Positions 25,773-34,637 of a stretch of DNA of 64,000 nucleotides are shown here, one piece after another (within the stretch, counting starts at the first letter, position 1; each line of letters begins with the position of its first letter). Source of the stretch: Bacillota bacterium (lineage in GTDB: Bacteria; Bacillota; Clostridia; Christensenellales; CAG-138). A program made the translations under genes and the position numbers. The stretch spans positions 1 through 64,000 of the forward strand of contig JAEYSE010000030.1 of NCBI GenBank assembly GCA_023435025.1, given 5' to 3'. The notes below the pieces were generated by a model. It worked only from the letters and a program-made list of their open reading frames with translations. It ran no database searches and was not told where the DNA came from.

Positions 25773-27254
25773 ATGGAAAAAGAAAACATACTGGTTCTTG
25801 AGAATGTAAGCAAAAGCTTCCCCGGCGTAAAAGCATTGGACGATGTTTCGTTCAAAATTGAGCGAGGGAGCATACATGCACTGGTCGGAGAAAACGGCGC
25901 GGGCAAAAGCACAATGATCAAAATTCTCGCCGGTATCTACCACGCCGATAAAGGCAATGTACTACTCAACGGCAAACCGGTGAACTTTAAAACGCCCCAT
26001 GATTCCATCCGGACCGGCATTGCTGTGGTCCACCAGGAAATCAAGCTGGCGGAGCCCCTGACCGTCGCCGAGAATATGTTCATCGGCAATCTGATTTATA
26101 AAAAAGGATTGGTCGATTGGGCCGAAATGCGCGCCCGAGCCAGAAAAATCATATCCGAATTGGGAATCGATATTGACGTGAATGCTCCAGTGGAATCCCT
26201 TTCGGTGGCTAAAAAACAAATCGTTGAGATCTGCAAGGCAATCAACCATGACGTCAAGCTGCTGATCATGGATGAGCCTTCCGCGACATTGTCCGACCGT
26301 GAGCTCGAGATTATGTTTGATATTATACGCAAGCTTAAGGAAGAAGGAATCACGGTTATCTACATATCACACCGTCTGGATGAGGTATTCAAGCTTGCCG
26401 ATTATGTAACAGTTCTGCGCGATGGAAAGCATATCGATACGTTGCCCATCGAAAAAGTGAACAGGGACCTCCTGATTACGCTGATGGTCGGCCGGGAGTT
26501 GGGCCAGGAATATCCCAAGGTTAAGGTCGAAGTCGGGGAAACGGTACTCGAAGTCAAGAATCTTACCCGAAAAGGCGTTTTGAAGGACATCAGCTTCAGC
26601 GTTAAAAAAGGAGAAGTTCTCGGAATATCCGGATTGGTCGGGTCGGGCCGGACTGAGCTTGCGCGGGCAATCCTGGGTATTGATAAAATCGACTCCGGCG
26701 AGGTCAGGGTTCGAGGGAAAAAAGTAAATTATAGGTCCTTTAAGGAAGCCATTCAAGATGGTTTAGGGCTAATCCCGGAGGACAGAAAACAGCAGGGGCT
26801 TGTTCAAATATTCTCGGTAAAACGAAATATCTGCATGGTGAGCATCGACAAGGTCATCAAAAAAGGCATTGTTCGCAATGCTCTGGAAACAAAGTATGCG
26901 GAGGAATACTCCAAGAAGCTGCATGTTTCTACCCCAACACTGGATACACAGGTCCAATATCTTTCTGGCGGAAATCAGCAGAAGGTCGTCATTGCAAAGT
27001 GGATGCTACAAAACAGCGACATCTTATTCCTGGATGAACCGACCCGTGGTATCGACGTCGGCGCGAAGGCGGAGATCTACCGTCTGATCAACGGATTGGT
27101 CGAAGAGGGAAAAACCATCGTGCTAATCTCGTCCGAAATGCCAGAAATACTTGGAATGTGCGACCGGATCGTCGTACTGCACGACGGGATTATGACGGGC
27201 GAACTGACTTGCGAGGAAGCAAGTCAGGAAAAGATTATGGCGCTTTGTGTGTAA
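25773..27254 (+). CDS. Sugar ABC importer ATPase (RbsA/MglA-like)
   Basis: About 493 residues with two nucleotide-binding domains. The first has Walker A GENGAGKST, Q-loop VVHQEIKL, and Walker B LLIMDEPSATL. The second has GLVGSGRTE and LSGGNQQKV, then FLDEPTRGIDVGAK. The GIDVGAK end is typical of monosaccharide importers. ATG 25773 is preferred; an in-frame ATG at 25749 lacks a binding site. It is the energy unit for the adjacent permease and binding protein. Confidence 0.9.
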   Translation: MEKENILVLENVSKSFPGVKALDDVSFKIERGSIHALVGENGAGKSTMIKILAGIYHADKGNVLLNGKPVNFKTPHDSIRTGIAVVHQEIKLAEPLTVAENMFIGNLIYKKGLVDWAEMRARARKIISELGIDIDVNAPVESLSVAKKQIVEICKAINHDVKLLIMDEPSATLSDRELEIMFDIIRKLKEEGITVIYISHRLDEVFKLADYVTVLRDGKHIDTLPIEKVNRDLLITLMVGRELGQEYPKVKVEVGETVLEVKNLTRKGVLKDISFSVKKGEVLGISGLVGSGRTELARAILGIDKIDSGEVRVRGKKVNYRSFKEAIQDGLGLIPEDRKQQGLVQIFSVKRNICMVSIDKVIKKGIVRNALETKYAEEYSKKLHVSTPTLDTQVQYLSGGNQQKVVIAKWMLQNSDILFLDEPTRGIDVGAKAEIYRLINGLVEEGKTIVLISSEMPEILGMCDRIVVLHDGIMTGELTCEEASQEKIMALCV

Positions 27255-27305
27255 CAGGATCTGACGGGAAGCCGTTAAGATAAAAAAACGATGGAGGAAA
27301 CGACA

Positions 27306-28349
27306 ATGAGAAAAATTCTGGTATTATCTTTGGCCCTGTGCATGATTCTCAGCCTTGCTGCCTGCGCTGCGCCTGCCGCCCAAGCGCCAGAAGCACCCGT
27401 AGCAACCAAAGCTCCCGAAGCCCCCAAAGCAACTGAGGCGTCCGAAGCTCCTGAAGCTCCCTCCGCAGACTTGCCTCTTGCCGGCAAGGTGATCGGCAAT
27501 ACCATCGTTTATAAAGGCGACGTTTGGTGTGCCCTTCTTGCAGAAGAATTCGAAAAACAAGCTGCTGCACTGGGCGCAACAATCACCGTAGAAGATGGCG
27601 ATCTCAATGCTGAGACTCAAAATAAGCAGATCGAGAACATGATCTCGCGCAACGTTGACGTTATCTTTGCTGACCCCGCAACCCTCGATGGCTGCACGGC
27701 TGCTTTTATCAAAGCGTACGAAGCCGGCATCCCGATTTTCACCTATGACTCCGAGCCCAGCTATGAAAATGTTATATCTCATACCGGTTGGGACAACTAC
27801 GAAACTGGCCGTATGGTAGGCGAATATGTTGTGGACTACATCAACAAGAACCTTGGCGGCGAAGCGAAAATCGTGTTGCTTGGCAACTATGCTTCCGAGC
27901 ACTGCATACACCGTGAAGACGAGTTCATGAAGGTCATTGAAGCCACCAACGGTAAAGTACAGGTCATCTCCCGCCAGGACTGCGAAGGCAACCGTGAAAA
28001 GGGCGCCAACGCGATCGCCAACATCGTTGAACCGTTCGATATCGTGGTTTCTGTTGTTGACAATGGTGCATGGGGCGCTGTATCCGCATTGGAAGCGCGC
28101 GGCGAGACCGATGTTAAGGTATTTTGCATGGGCGCTTACGGCGACGAGCCTTTCCGCGCACTGCGCGACGGACATCCCATTTATGAAGCAGCCCTGATCG
28201 TAGACCCCGCAGCGATCGCAAAGATCACACTGGACAACTATGTAAAGTACGTCCAGGGTCAGACCGAGTTTGAAAGGGTTACAAACATCCCCCTGTATAT
28301 CTGCAACACCGAAAACATCAAAGATTTCTATGCATTCCCCAACGGCTGA
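27306..28349 (+). CDS. Sugar-binding lipoprotein (ribose-type)
   Basis: About 347 residues. The signal peptide ends in LSLAAC, followed by a long Ala/Pro/Glu/Lys-rich tether (about residues 22-55) and a peripheral binding protein of the Rbs/LacI-like fold. Visible family stretches are QIENMISRNVDVIFADPA and the TYDSEPS hinge region. It captures the imported sugar on the outer face of the membrane. ATG 27306 has GGAGG eight bases upstream. A stem-loop follows the gene. Substrate unknown. Confidence 0.9.
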   Translation: MRKILVLSLALCMILSLAACAAPAAQAPEAPVATKAPEAPKATEASEAPEAPSADLPLAGKVIGNTIVYKGDVWCALLAEEFEKQAAALGATITVEDGDLNAETQNKQIENMISRNVDVIFADPATLDGCTAAFIKAYEAGIPIFTYDSEPSYENVISHTGWDNYETGRMVGEYVVDYINKNLGGEAKIVLLGNYASEHCIHREDEFMKVIEATNGKVQVISRQDCEGNREKGANAIANIVEPFDIVVSVVDNGAWGAVSALEARGETDVKVFCMGAYGDEPFRALRDGHPIYEAALIVDPAAIAKITLDNYVKYVQGQTEFERVTNIPLYICNTENIKDFYAFPNG

Positions 28350-28365
28350 TTATCCGTGTAGGTTC

Positions 28366-28392
28366 GGAGGGGGCGCTTACAGCGCCCCTTCC
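28366..28392 (+). other. Hairpin after the binding-protein gene
   Basis: GC-rich stem, GGAGGGGGCGC paired with GCGCCCCTTCC around the loop TTACA. No T-run follows, so it probably protects the binding-protein mRNA end or partly attenuates the downstream catabolic genes. Confidence 0.6.
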
Positions 28393-28469
28393 TTATAAAA
28401 ATGCAATCAATAAGGACCCTATCGGGTTCTCCATCAATAAATACATCATGAACCGGGAGGTACTAAGCA

Positions 28470-29744
28470 ATGAGTCAAAAGGATAATGAACTGGCAATGA
28501 ACGCGGCGGGGATCGCCGAACTCGGATTTCCCATGTGGCCTCAGTTTAACCCCAAGACCGCAGATGACGTAAGACAAGTAATCGAATCCGGTCTCGTAAA
28601 CTATTGGACCGGGAAAAAGGGTATGCAGTTTGAGGAAATGTTCAGAGATTGGGCAGGCGCCAAGATGGCCATTTCCTGCACGAATGGAACCGCAGCGCTG
28701 CATATCGGTCTTGCAAGCCTTGGGATTGGCCCCGGGGATGAGGTATTGGTTCCTTCCTACTCGTTTATTGCTTCCTCGTTTGCGATTGTACAGGCCGGCG
28801 CCGTTCCCGTGTTCTGCGATGTTACGGAGGACCATACCATTGATCCCGATGATATCGAGCGCAAGATCACACCGAGGACGAAGGGCATTGTTTGTGTACA
28901 CCTTTACGGCGTTGTCTGTGACATGGCTCGTATCATGAGCATTGCGAAGAAGCATAACTTATACGTGATCGAGGACGTGGCCCAGTGTATCGGCGGAAAA
29001 TTTAACGGGCAGATGACCGGTACGATCGGGGACGTCGGCTGCTTCAGCTTTTGCCAGTCCAAGCATTTCACAACAGGCGGAGAAGGCGGAATGGTGCTTA
29101 CCAACAATGAGGACGTTGGCTGGGAGGCACGCTCCTTCAGGGACCACGGATATGACGTTAAAAAGCGTATGAACATGCTTGCCTTGGAAGAAAAACTCCC
29201 CTATATCCATAACCGAGTCGGCTTTAACTACCGTATGACAGAAATTCAGAGCCAAATCGGTATCAACGAAATGGAACGTTTTGATTCGTGGAATCTGGCA
29301 AGACGTTTAGAATTCGCAAAAATGTATGACCAGGCATTTGCGGGCCTGAAGGGTATCGCAAGGCTGCCCCTGAACACGGAGGAGCGTGTAAACAGTTATT
29401 GGTGGTATCCAATCACTCTGGATCTTGACCTGCTGACGATTGATGCACCCACTTTTGTCAAAAAGTTGGTGGAAATGAAAGTCCCCTGCTATGGCATACA
29501 GTGGCCCGAAGCATATGAAGAACAGGCATACAAACAGCTTATCGGTTTTGGAACCGCGAATTTCCCGTTCCATTCAAAAGAATATACCCGCGAAGGTCTT
29601 ACCTATGAAAATGCGCTTTGCCCCGTAGCAAAATCCTTGCGGGCCCGCACGGTGAACCTGTTCTTACATCCGACATGGGAACGCGCGCATATTCAGAGAG
29701 TAATCGACGCTTTCAAAAAGATACTTGCCGATTATCAGAAATAG
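28470..29744 (+). CDS. DegT/DnrJ/EryC1/StrS aminotransferase
   Basis: A 424-residue PLP-dependent sugar aminotransferase. The PLP lysine is in SKHFTTGGEGG (about residue 198), with TNGTAALHIGL and EDVAQCIGG upstream. These enzymes interconvert keto-sugars and amino-sugars, often at C3 or C4. Being beside two Gfo/Idh/MocA dehydrogenases recalls the 3-oxo-glucose-6-phosphate/kanosamine enzymes NtdC and NtdA. In a catabolic locus it might run in reverse and remove an amino group. This is inference; a biosynthetic role is equally compatible with sequence. Start ATG follows GGGAGG. Confidence 0.87.
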   Translation: MSQKDNELAMNAAGIAELGFPMWPQFNPKTADDVRQVIESGLVNYWTGKKGMQFEEMFRDWAGAKMAISCTNGTAALHIGLASLGIGPGDEVLVPSYSFIASSFAIVQAGAVPVFCDVTEDHTIDPDDIERKITPRTKGIVCVHLYGVVCDMARIMSIAKKHNLYVIEDVAQCIGGKFNGQMTGTIGDVGCFSFCQSKHFTTGGEGGMVLTNNEDVGWEARSFRDHGYDVKKRMNMLALEEKLPYIHNRVGFNYRMTEIQSQIGINEMERFDSWNLARRLEFAKMYDQAFAGLKGIARLPLNTEERVNSYWWYPITLDLDLLTIDAPTFVKKLVEMKVPCYGIQWPEAYEEQAYKQLIGFGTANFPFHSKEYTREGLTYENALCPVAKSLRARTVNLFLHPTWERAHIQRVIDAFKKILADYQK

Positions 29745-29756
29745 CGGGAGGTCCAA

Positions 29757-30800
29757 ATGAAAAGACTTCGTTGGGGTGTGATCGGGGCCGGCGGCATCGC
29801 GGACCGCCGCACGATACCGGGTATGATGCTGGCAAACAACGCTGAGTTGGTTGCGGTAATGGAAGTGGATATTGAGCTGGCGGAAAAGTTGCGCGTAAAG
29901 TACGGAGCGAAACGTGCTTATGACAACGATTTGGCGCTGCTCGAAGATCCAGAAGTGGACGCGGTATATATCGCTACGCCCGTCGTACATCATGCCAGGC
30001 AGGCGCGGCTGGCTGCAGACCACGGGAAACACATTTTGATAGAAAAACCACTGGCGATGACCAGTGAAGAAGGCGCCGATGTGATCGAGTACTGCCAAAG
30101 CAAAGGTGTCAAGATCGCAGCGGGCTTGATGATGCGCTTTGGCGGATACGTCATGGAAATGAAAAAAGCTGTCGCGGAAGGCAGGATCGGGGATGTAGTC
30201 ACCGGTTTCTCTCAGTTCACCTGCTGGTATCCGGATATGGAGAACGCATGGCGGCAGAAGAAGTCTGCTGCGGGTGGCGGAGCGCTGATGGATATGGGGG
30301 TTCATTGCATCGACCTTATCCAGTATATTACCGGAAGTCCTGTCGTTCAGGTGGCCGCATTCCACGATACGCTGACGTTCCGCTATGAAGTGGAGGATTC
30401 CTCTTCCGTTCTGCTTCGCTTAAAGAATGGAGCCATGTGCACGGTACAATCGCATTTCAATATTCCAGACGATGCTGCAAAATGGCGTTTGGAGTTTTTC
30501 GGCACAAAGGGAAGGCTCATGGGGGATGCGGTCATTGGTCAGGTGGATGGCGGAAGCGTCGATGCGTTGTTTATGGATGCTGTAGGCGGCTATGACGCCG
30601 CGCAGGACAAAAAACAGGTTGATTCAAGCGTGTTGAATGCCGAACTCGGAAACATGTATCAGCGTGAGATCGAAAGCTTCGGCAGATCCATTTTAGAAAA
30701 CACACCGTTGGAGATACCTGCCAGCGACGCCGTACAGGTTCAAAGGGTGATTGAAGCCGCGTATCGCAGCAACGACGAAAAACGAATCATTGACTTATAA
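29757..30800 (+). CDS. Gfo/Idh/MocA-family sugar oxidoreductase (first)
   Basis: A 347-residue NAD(P)-dependent sugar dehydrogenase. The Rossmann motif GVIGAGGIADRR is at the N terminus, EKPLAMTSEE near residue 97 holds the catalytic-site lysine, and DMGVHCIDLIQY near 180 is the second family mark. Family members oxidise hydroxyls of sugars, inositols or glycosides, often at C3. It starts 10 bases after the aminotransferase with GGGAGG, so the two are co-translated. Substrate unknown. Confidence 0.88.
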   Translation: MKRLRWGVIGAGGIADRRTIPGMMLANNAELVAVMEVDIELAEKLRVKYGAKRAYDNDLALLEDPEVDAVYIATPVVHHARQARLAADHGKHILIEKPLAMTSEEGADVIEYCQSKGVKIAAGLMMRFGGYVMEMKKAVAEGRIGDVVTGFSQFTCWYPDMENAWRQKKSAAGGGALMDMGVHCIDLIQYITGSPVVQVAAFHDTLTFRYEVEDSSSVLLRLKNGAMCTVQSHFNIPDDAAKWRLEFFGTKGRLMGDAVIGQVDGGSVDALFMDAVGGYDAAQDKKQVDSSVLNAELGNMYQREIESFGRSILENTPLEIPASDAVQVQRVIEAAYRSNDEKRIIDL

Positions 30801-30816
30801 ATTCAGGAGTGCAGCT

Positions 30817-31662
30817 ATGAAAAAGAGTATCAACTTCTGGTCGTTCGCAGGGGGGACTACGGTCCCCCAGGCAATCAGGCTTGCAAAGGATGCGGGCTTT
30901 CATGGGATTGAACTGGCTATGGCGCAAACGGGTCTTACGGGACTTGACACCGAGAACGCCGGCGAGGAAGCTGCGAAGATCGCGCGGGAGGAAGGGATTG
31001 CATTACCTACGCTCGCCTGCGGGCTCTGCTGGGACTATTTGCTGACAAGCAAGTTAAAACAAATCCGGCAGCAAGCAAAAGATATGATCAGGCGGCAACT
31101 AGATCTTGCGAACAAAATCGGCGCCGAAGCCATCCTTGTCATACCCGGCGCGGTTGGCGTGGATTTTCTGCCGGGCGGGGGTAGCGACCTGATGCCGTAC
31201 GACGAAGCTTACGACGCATCGCTTGAGGGATTGAAGGAACTTGCACCTTATGCGGAGCAGGCCGGAGTCAATATCGCCCTTGAAAACGTCTGGAATAAAT
31301 TTTTACTGTCCCCGCTGGAGTTCAGAGATTTTATCGATAAGATCGGTTCTGAGTATGTCGGCTGCTATTTTGACGTCGGCAACGTGATCCTCACGGGCTA
31401 CCCGGAGCAGTGGATCAATATCTTGGGCAAGCGGATCAAAGCGGTTCATCTCAAGGATTACAGACGTGAGCCGGGCGGGTTTAATTGCTTCTGTGATCTG
31501 CTTTCGGGGGACGTCAACTGGCCTGCCGTCATGGATGCGTTTGAAGCAATCGGGTATGACGGTTGGTATGCGCCAGAGATGATTCCAAACTATAAACACT
31601 ATTCCGACCAGACCATTTACAACGCGTCTGCCGCGTGTAACAGGATCTTGAACAGAAAGTAG
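30817..31662 (+). CDS. Sugar phosphate isomerase/epimerase (TIM barrel, second)
   Basis: About 281 residues, xylose-isomerase-like. Metal and active-site stretches are NIALENVWNKF, CYFDVGN, VHLKDYRRE and YAPEMIP near the end. It is paralogous in fold to the protein at 19652 but clearly different in sequence. ATG 30817 follows CAGGAG; the frame opens at 30751 inside the preceding gene. Position between two oxidoreductases suggests it acts on a keto-sugar or keto-glycoside product. Confidence 0.82.
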   Translation: MKKSINFWSFAGGTTVPQAIRLAKDAGFHGIELAMAQTGLTGLDTENAGEEAAKIAREEGIALPTLACGLCWDYLLTSKLKQIRQQAKDMIRRQLDLANKIGAEAILVIPGAVGVDFLPGGGSDLMPYDEAYDASLEGLKELAPYAEQAGVNIALENVWNKFLLSPLEFRDFIDKIGSEYVGCYFDVGNVILTGYPEQWINILGKRIKAVHLKDYRREPGGFNCFCDLLSGDVNWPAVMDAFEAIGYDGWYAPEMIPNYKHYSDQTIYNASAACNRILNRK

Positions 31663-31670
31663 AGGATAAC

Positions 31671-32672
31671 ATGGCGAACATTGGAATCATTGGCGCGGGA
31701 TTTATGGGTACCGCCCACTCCGCCGCATTAAAGAACTCAAAAAAACATAAGTTGATCGGAATCGCAGATATCGATATCGAAAAAGGCAGCAAGCTTGCCA
31801 AAGAAAGAGGCTGCCTGTTTTTCTCCACGGCCGAGGAAATGCTGCAGAGGACCGACATCGATATCGTTCACGTCTGTTTGCCGACGAATCGTCATTGCGA
31901 ATACATCACGAAAGCTGCCAATGCGAAAAAGAGCGTTTTGTGCGAAAAACCGTTTGCGTTGCATGCGGATGAGATCGACCAGGCAATCGAAGCCGTGGAA
32001 AGCAATGGCGTAAAGCTGATGATTGCACAGGTCGTACGGTTTTGGCCCGAGAATACAGTTATCAAAGAGTATGTCAATAGCGGCAGGCTGGGTGAAGTTA
32101 AAATGGTCAGCGCACACCGTTTGGGGCAGATACCCGCATGGGCGCAATGGTACCGCGACCCTGAAATCAGCGGCGGGGGCCTATTCGACCTGCATACGCA
32201 TGATATCGACAATATGATCGACTTGTTTGGCAAATGCACAGAGGTATACTCCATTGGCCAAAAGTTTGAAGGCTGCTGGAACTATATGTCTACCTCCCTG
32301 ACTTTTGAAAGCGGAATGAAATCGATCGTCGAGTCCTCATTGAACATGCCGGGCGATTATCCGTTCTCGACAGGTTTTAGGGTTATCGGCAGCAAGGCCT
32401 GCATCGAGCAGTGTATGAAAGCGGGCGCAAACCTTGACGATATGTCAAACAGCACGCGCTACTTGAAATTGTTTGAAGATGGCAAACCCTGCGTTGAAAT
32501 TCCATATCCGGATATCGATGCATACGCCAGTGAAATCGAGCATTTTGCAGATTGCTTTGATTCGGGCAGCGAGCCGCGGATATCGCCGTACGAGTCACGA
32601 AATGTAATGAAGGTGATGCGCGCAATCGAGAAATCACTGGATACAGGCGCCGTCGTCAAAACTGGTTGGTAA
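31671..32672 (+). CDS. Gfo/Idh/MocA-family sugar oxidoreductase (second)
   Basis: A 333-residue member with GIIGAGFMGTAHS at the N terminus, CEKPFALHADE near residue 93 and LFDLHTHDIDNMIDLF near 170. The EKP lysine and the DxxxHDID pattern are intact. A pair of these enzymes in one locus often marks an oxidise-then-reduce cycle through a keto intermediate. It starts nine bases after the isomerase gene. Substrate unknown. Confidence 0.88.
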   Translation: MANIGIIGAGFMGTAHSAALKNSKKHKLIGIADIDIEKGSKLAKERGCLFFSTAEEMLQRTDIDIVHVCLPTNRHCEYITKAANAKKSVLCEKPFALHADEIDQAIEAVESNGVKLMIAQVVRFWPENTVIKEYVNSGRLGEVKMVSAHRLGQIPAWAQWYRDPEISGGGLFDLHTHDIDNMIDLFGKCTEVYSIGQKFEGCWNYMSTSLTFESGMKSIVESSLNMPGDYPFSTGFRVIGSKACIEQCMKAGANLDDMSNSTRYLKLFEDGKPCVEIPYPDIDAYASEIEHFADCFDSGSEPRISPYESRNVMKVMRAIEKSLDTGAVVKTGW

Positions 32673-32687
32673 AGAAGAAAGCCGAGC

Positions 32688-33302
32688 ATGACCAAAGTAT
32701 ATGCATTAACCCGGGCCGCTATTGTTGCGCAAAAAGTAGATTGGAACAAGGTGGAGGCAGTGGCCATTGATGAGTATCAATGGCTGGGCGAAGCCCCAAT
32801 CCGCGCATCGGCCCGGGTCTGTTATGATGAAAGCGGCCTGTACGCAAGGCTGGAAGCAGAAGAACAGAACATACTTGCGCGTTTCAAAGGGACGTATGAT
32901 ATGGTCTGCCTGGATAGCTGTCTGGAGCTGTTTTTGCGTCCGGTCGAGGACGATATTCGCTACTTCAACTTTGAATTCAACCCGAACGGCGCAATGTATT
33001 TAGGCTTTGGTCACGATCGCTTTGACAGCGTGCGTCAGATCGTTCAGAACCCCAAACAGCTGTTTCGGGTCGCACCCTTCGAACATAATGGCGGATGGGG
33101 AATTGAGTTCTTTATACCTGTAAGCTTTCTTCAACTGTATTTTCCGGGTTATCTATTCAAAAGCGGAAACATAATCTTAGGAAACTTTTACAAATGCGGC
33201 GATGAAACGAACCGGCCGCATTATATCTCATGGAATAAAGTCCAAAGCGAGACCCCTGATTTTCATTTGCCTGAACAATTCGGCAAATGGATCTTAAAGT
33301 AG
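32688..33302 (+). CDS. CBM9-like carbohydrate-binding protein, no signal peptide
   Basis: A 204-residue beta-sandwich protein resembling the family 9 carbohydrate-binding/DOMON-like domain: YDMVCLDSCLELFLRP, YFNFEFNPNGAMYLGFG and WGIEFFIPVSFL are typical. It lacks a secretion signal, so it would be intracellular, unlike most CBM9 modules. It may be a sugar-binding accessory protein or an unrecognised enzyme. It is co-directional and tightly spaced with its neighbours. Confidence 0.7.
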   Translation: MTKVYALTRAAIVAQKVDWNKVEAVAIDEYQWLGEAPIRASARVCYDESGLYARLEAEEQNILARFKGTYDMVCLDSCLELFLRPVEDDIRYFNFEFNPNGAMYLGFGHDRFDSVRQIVQNPKQLFRVAPFEHNGGWGIEFFIPVSFLQLYFPGYLFKSGNIILGNFYKCGDETNRPHYISWNKVQSETPDFHLPEQFGKWILK

Positions 33303-33311
33303 GAGGCATAC

Positions 33312-34472
33312 ATGACAACCACGCTTTTCAACGGACGTTTGATTACCCCGGAGTCTATCTATCATGGCGGGGTCGTGATAGAGGACGCGAAAATATTGCG
33401 TTTGTTTGCCGGTGACGATTTTGAGCCTAAGGGCGAGCTCATCGATTGCAAGGGGAATTACATTGCGCCGGGTTTTGTGGATATCCACACGCACTCCACT
33501 ATCGAGGGTGATGTGATGGACGCGACTGTCGAGTCTCTGCACAGAATGACGGCGCAGCATAACCGCCACGGTACAACGTCGCTGTTGGCGACCACTTTAT
33601 CCAGTACGCATGAGAATATCGCAAAAGCGCTTGATAATATCAATGTAGTCATGAATATGCCTCCGTCAGGCGCCAGGGTTCTTGGCGCGCATCTGGAAGG
33701 AAACTACTTTGCACCCGAAATGGCGGGCGCACAGAATCCTCTGTTTTTATACCCGCCCGCAAACGACGATTATATGGATTTCGTAAACAAGGGCTGTATC
33801 AGGCGGATAGCCGCGGCTCCGGAGCTTCCCGGCGCACTGGAAATGGCGCGCAAACTGAGGCCGATGGGTATTCAGTTTTCGATTGGCCATTCCAACGGAA
33901 AACCTGCTGATGTCGAAAAAGCCATCGCGGCAGGCTATACGACGCTAACGCATATTTTCAATGCGCAATCCGCATTGACGAGCGTCTTCTACTATCCGGA
34001 TGGTGGCGTATGCGAAGCTTCGCTGATCCATGATAACATCATCGTGGAATGCATTTGTGACGGAAATCATCTATCCCCTACCCTACTCAACCTCATCTAT
34101 AAGATCAAAGGCGCCGAAGGAATGGTTGGCATCACCGATTCAGTATACGCCGGGGCGAAAGACGGCGATTACATGTTCGGTGGCCTGGAAGTCGAAGTCA
34201 GGGATAATATATGCATCCTTAAGGACGGTTCAGCCTTCGCGGGGAGCGTTGCGACAATGGATCTATGCGCGCGCACGCTTTATAAAAAAGCTTCGATTCC
34301 TTTGCAGGACGTAGTGAAAATATGCTCCGGCACGCCCGCAAAAGTAATTGGCGAGGACCACCGCATAGGCTCCATTAAGCCCGGATATGACGCCGATATC
34401 ATTGTGCTGGATGACGATATCCATATTCTTTATACGATGGTATTGGGAAAAGCAACAAATAACAGACTCTAG
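33312..34472 (+). CDS. nagA: N-acetylglucosamine-6-phosphate deacetylase (NagA-like)
   Basis: A 386-residue amidohydrolase. PGFVDIHTHS is the metal motif, followed by HLEGNYFAP, SIGHSNGKPADV, THIFNAQSAL, CDGNHLSP and GITDSVYAGA, the order expected for NagA. It converts GlcNAc-6-phosphate to glucosamine-6-phosphate and acetate. Some positions vary from classical NagA (HS instead of HG after the metal motif, SVYAGA for AMxAAG), so a modified N-acyl sugar phosphate is possible. It may also serve the diacetylchitobiose pathway at 58.8-63.3 kb, which lacks its own nagA. Confidence 0.82.
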   Translation: MTTTLFNGRLITPESIYHGGVVIEDAKILRLFAGDDFEPKGELIDCKGNYIAPGFVDIHTHSTIEGDVMDATVESLHRMTAQHNRHGTTSLLATTLSSTHENIAKALDNINVVMNMPPSGARVLGAHLEGNYFAPEMAGAQNPLFLYPPANDDYMDFVNKGCIRRIAAAPELPGALEMARKLRPMGIQFSIGHSNGKPADVEKAIAAGYTTLTHIFNAQSALTSVFYYPDGGVCEASLIHDNIIVECICDGNHLSPTLLNLIYKIKGAEGMVGITDSVYAGAKDGDYMFGGLEVEVRDNICILKDGSAFAGSVATMDLCARTLYKKASIPLQDVVKICSGTPAKVIGEDHRIGSIKPGYDADIIVLDDDIHILYTMVLGKATNNRL

Positions 34473-34581
34473 GTTTTAGCAAACAGAGAGAGGCCACTGT
34501 CAACGAAACTCCCGAGATGCCACACTTTACTTTTAAGCGCTTGTAATTGCGGTAAACGCGACAGAGCAAATAGACGAAATG

Positions 34582-34617
34582 GCATGGGCGCGTGCTGAAC
34601 GAAACGTGCGCCCATGC
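34582..34617 (+). other. Hairpin before the PfkB kinase gene
   Basis: Ten-bp GC-rich stem GCATGGGCGC/GTGCGCCCATGC within the 165-base gap between nagA and the kinase. No T-run follows. Possible attenuator or processing site. Confidence 0.55.
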
Positions 34618-34637
34618 AGTATTCTTGGAGGTCATAA

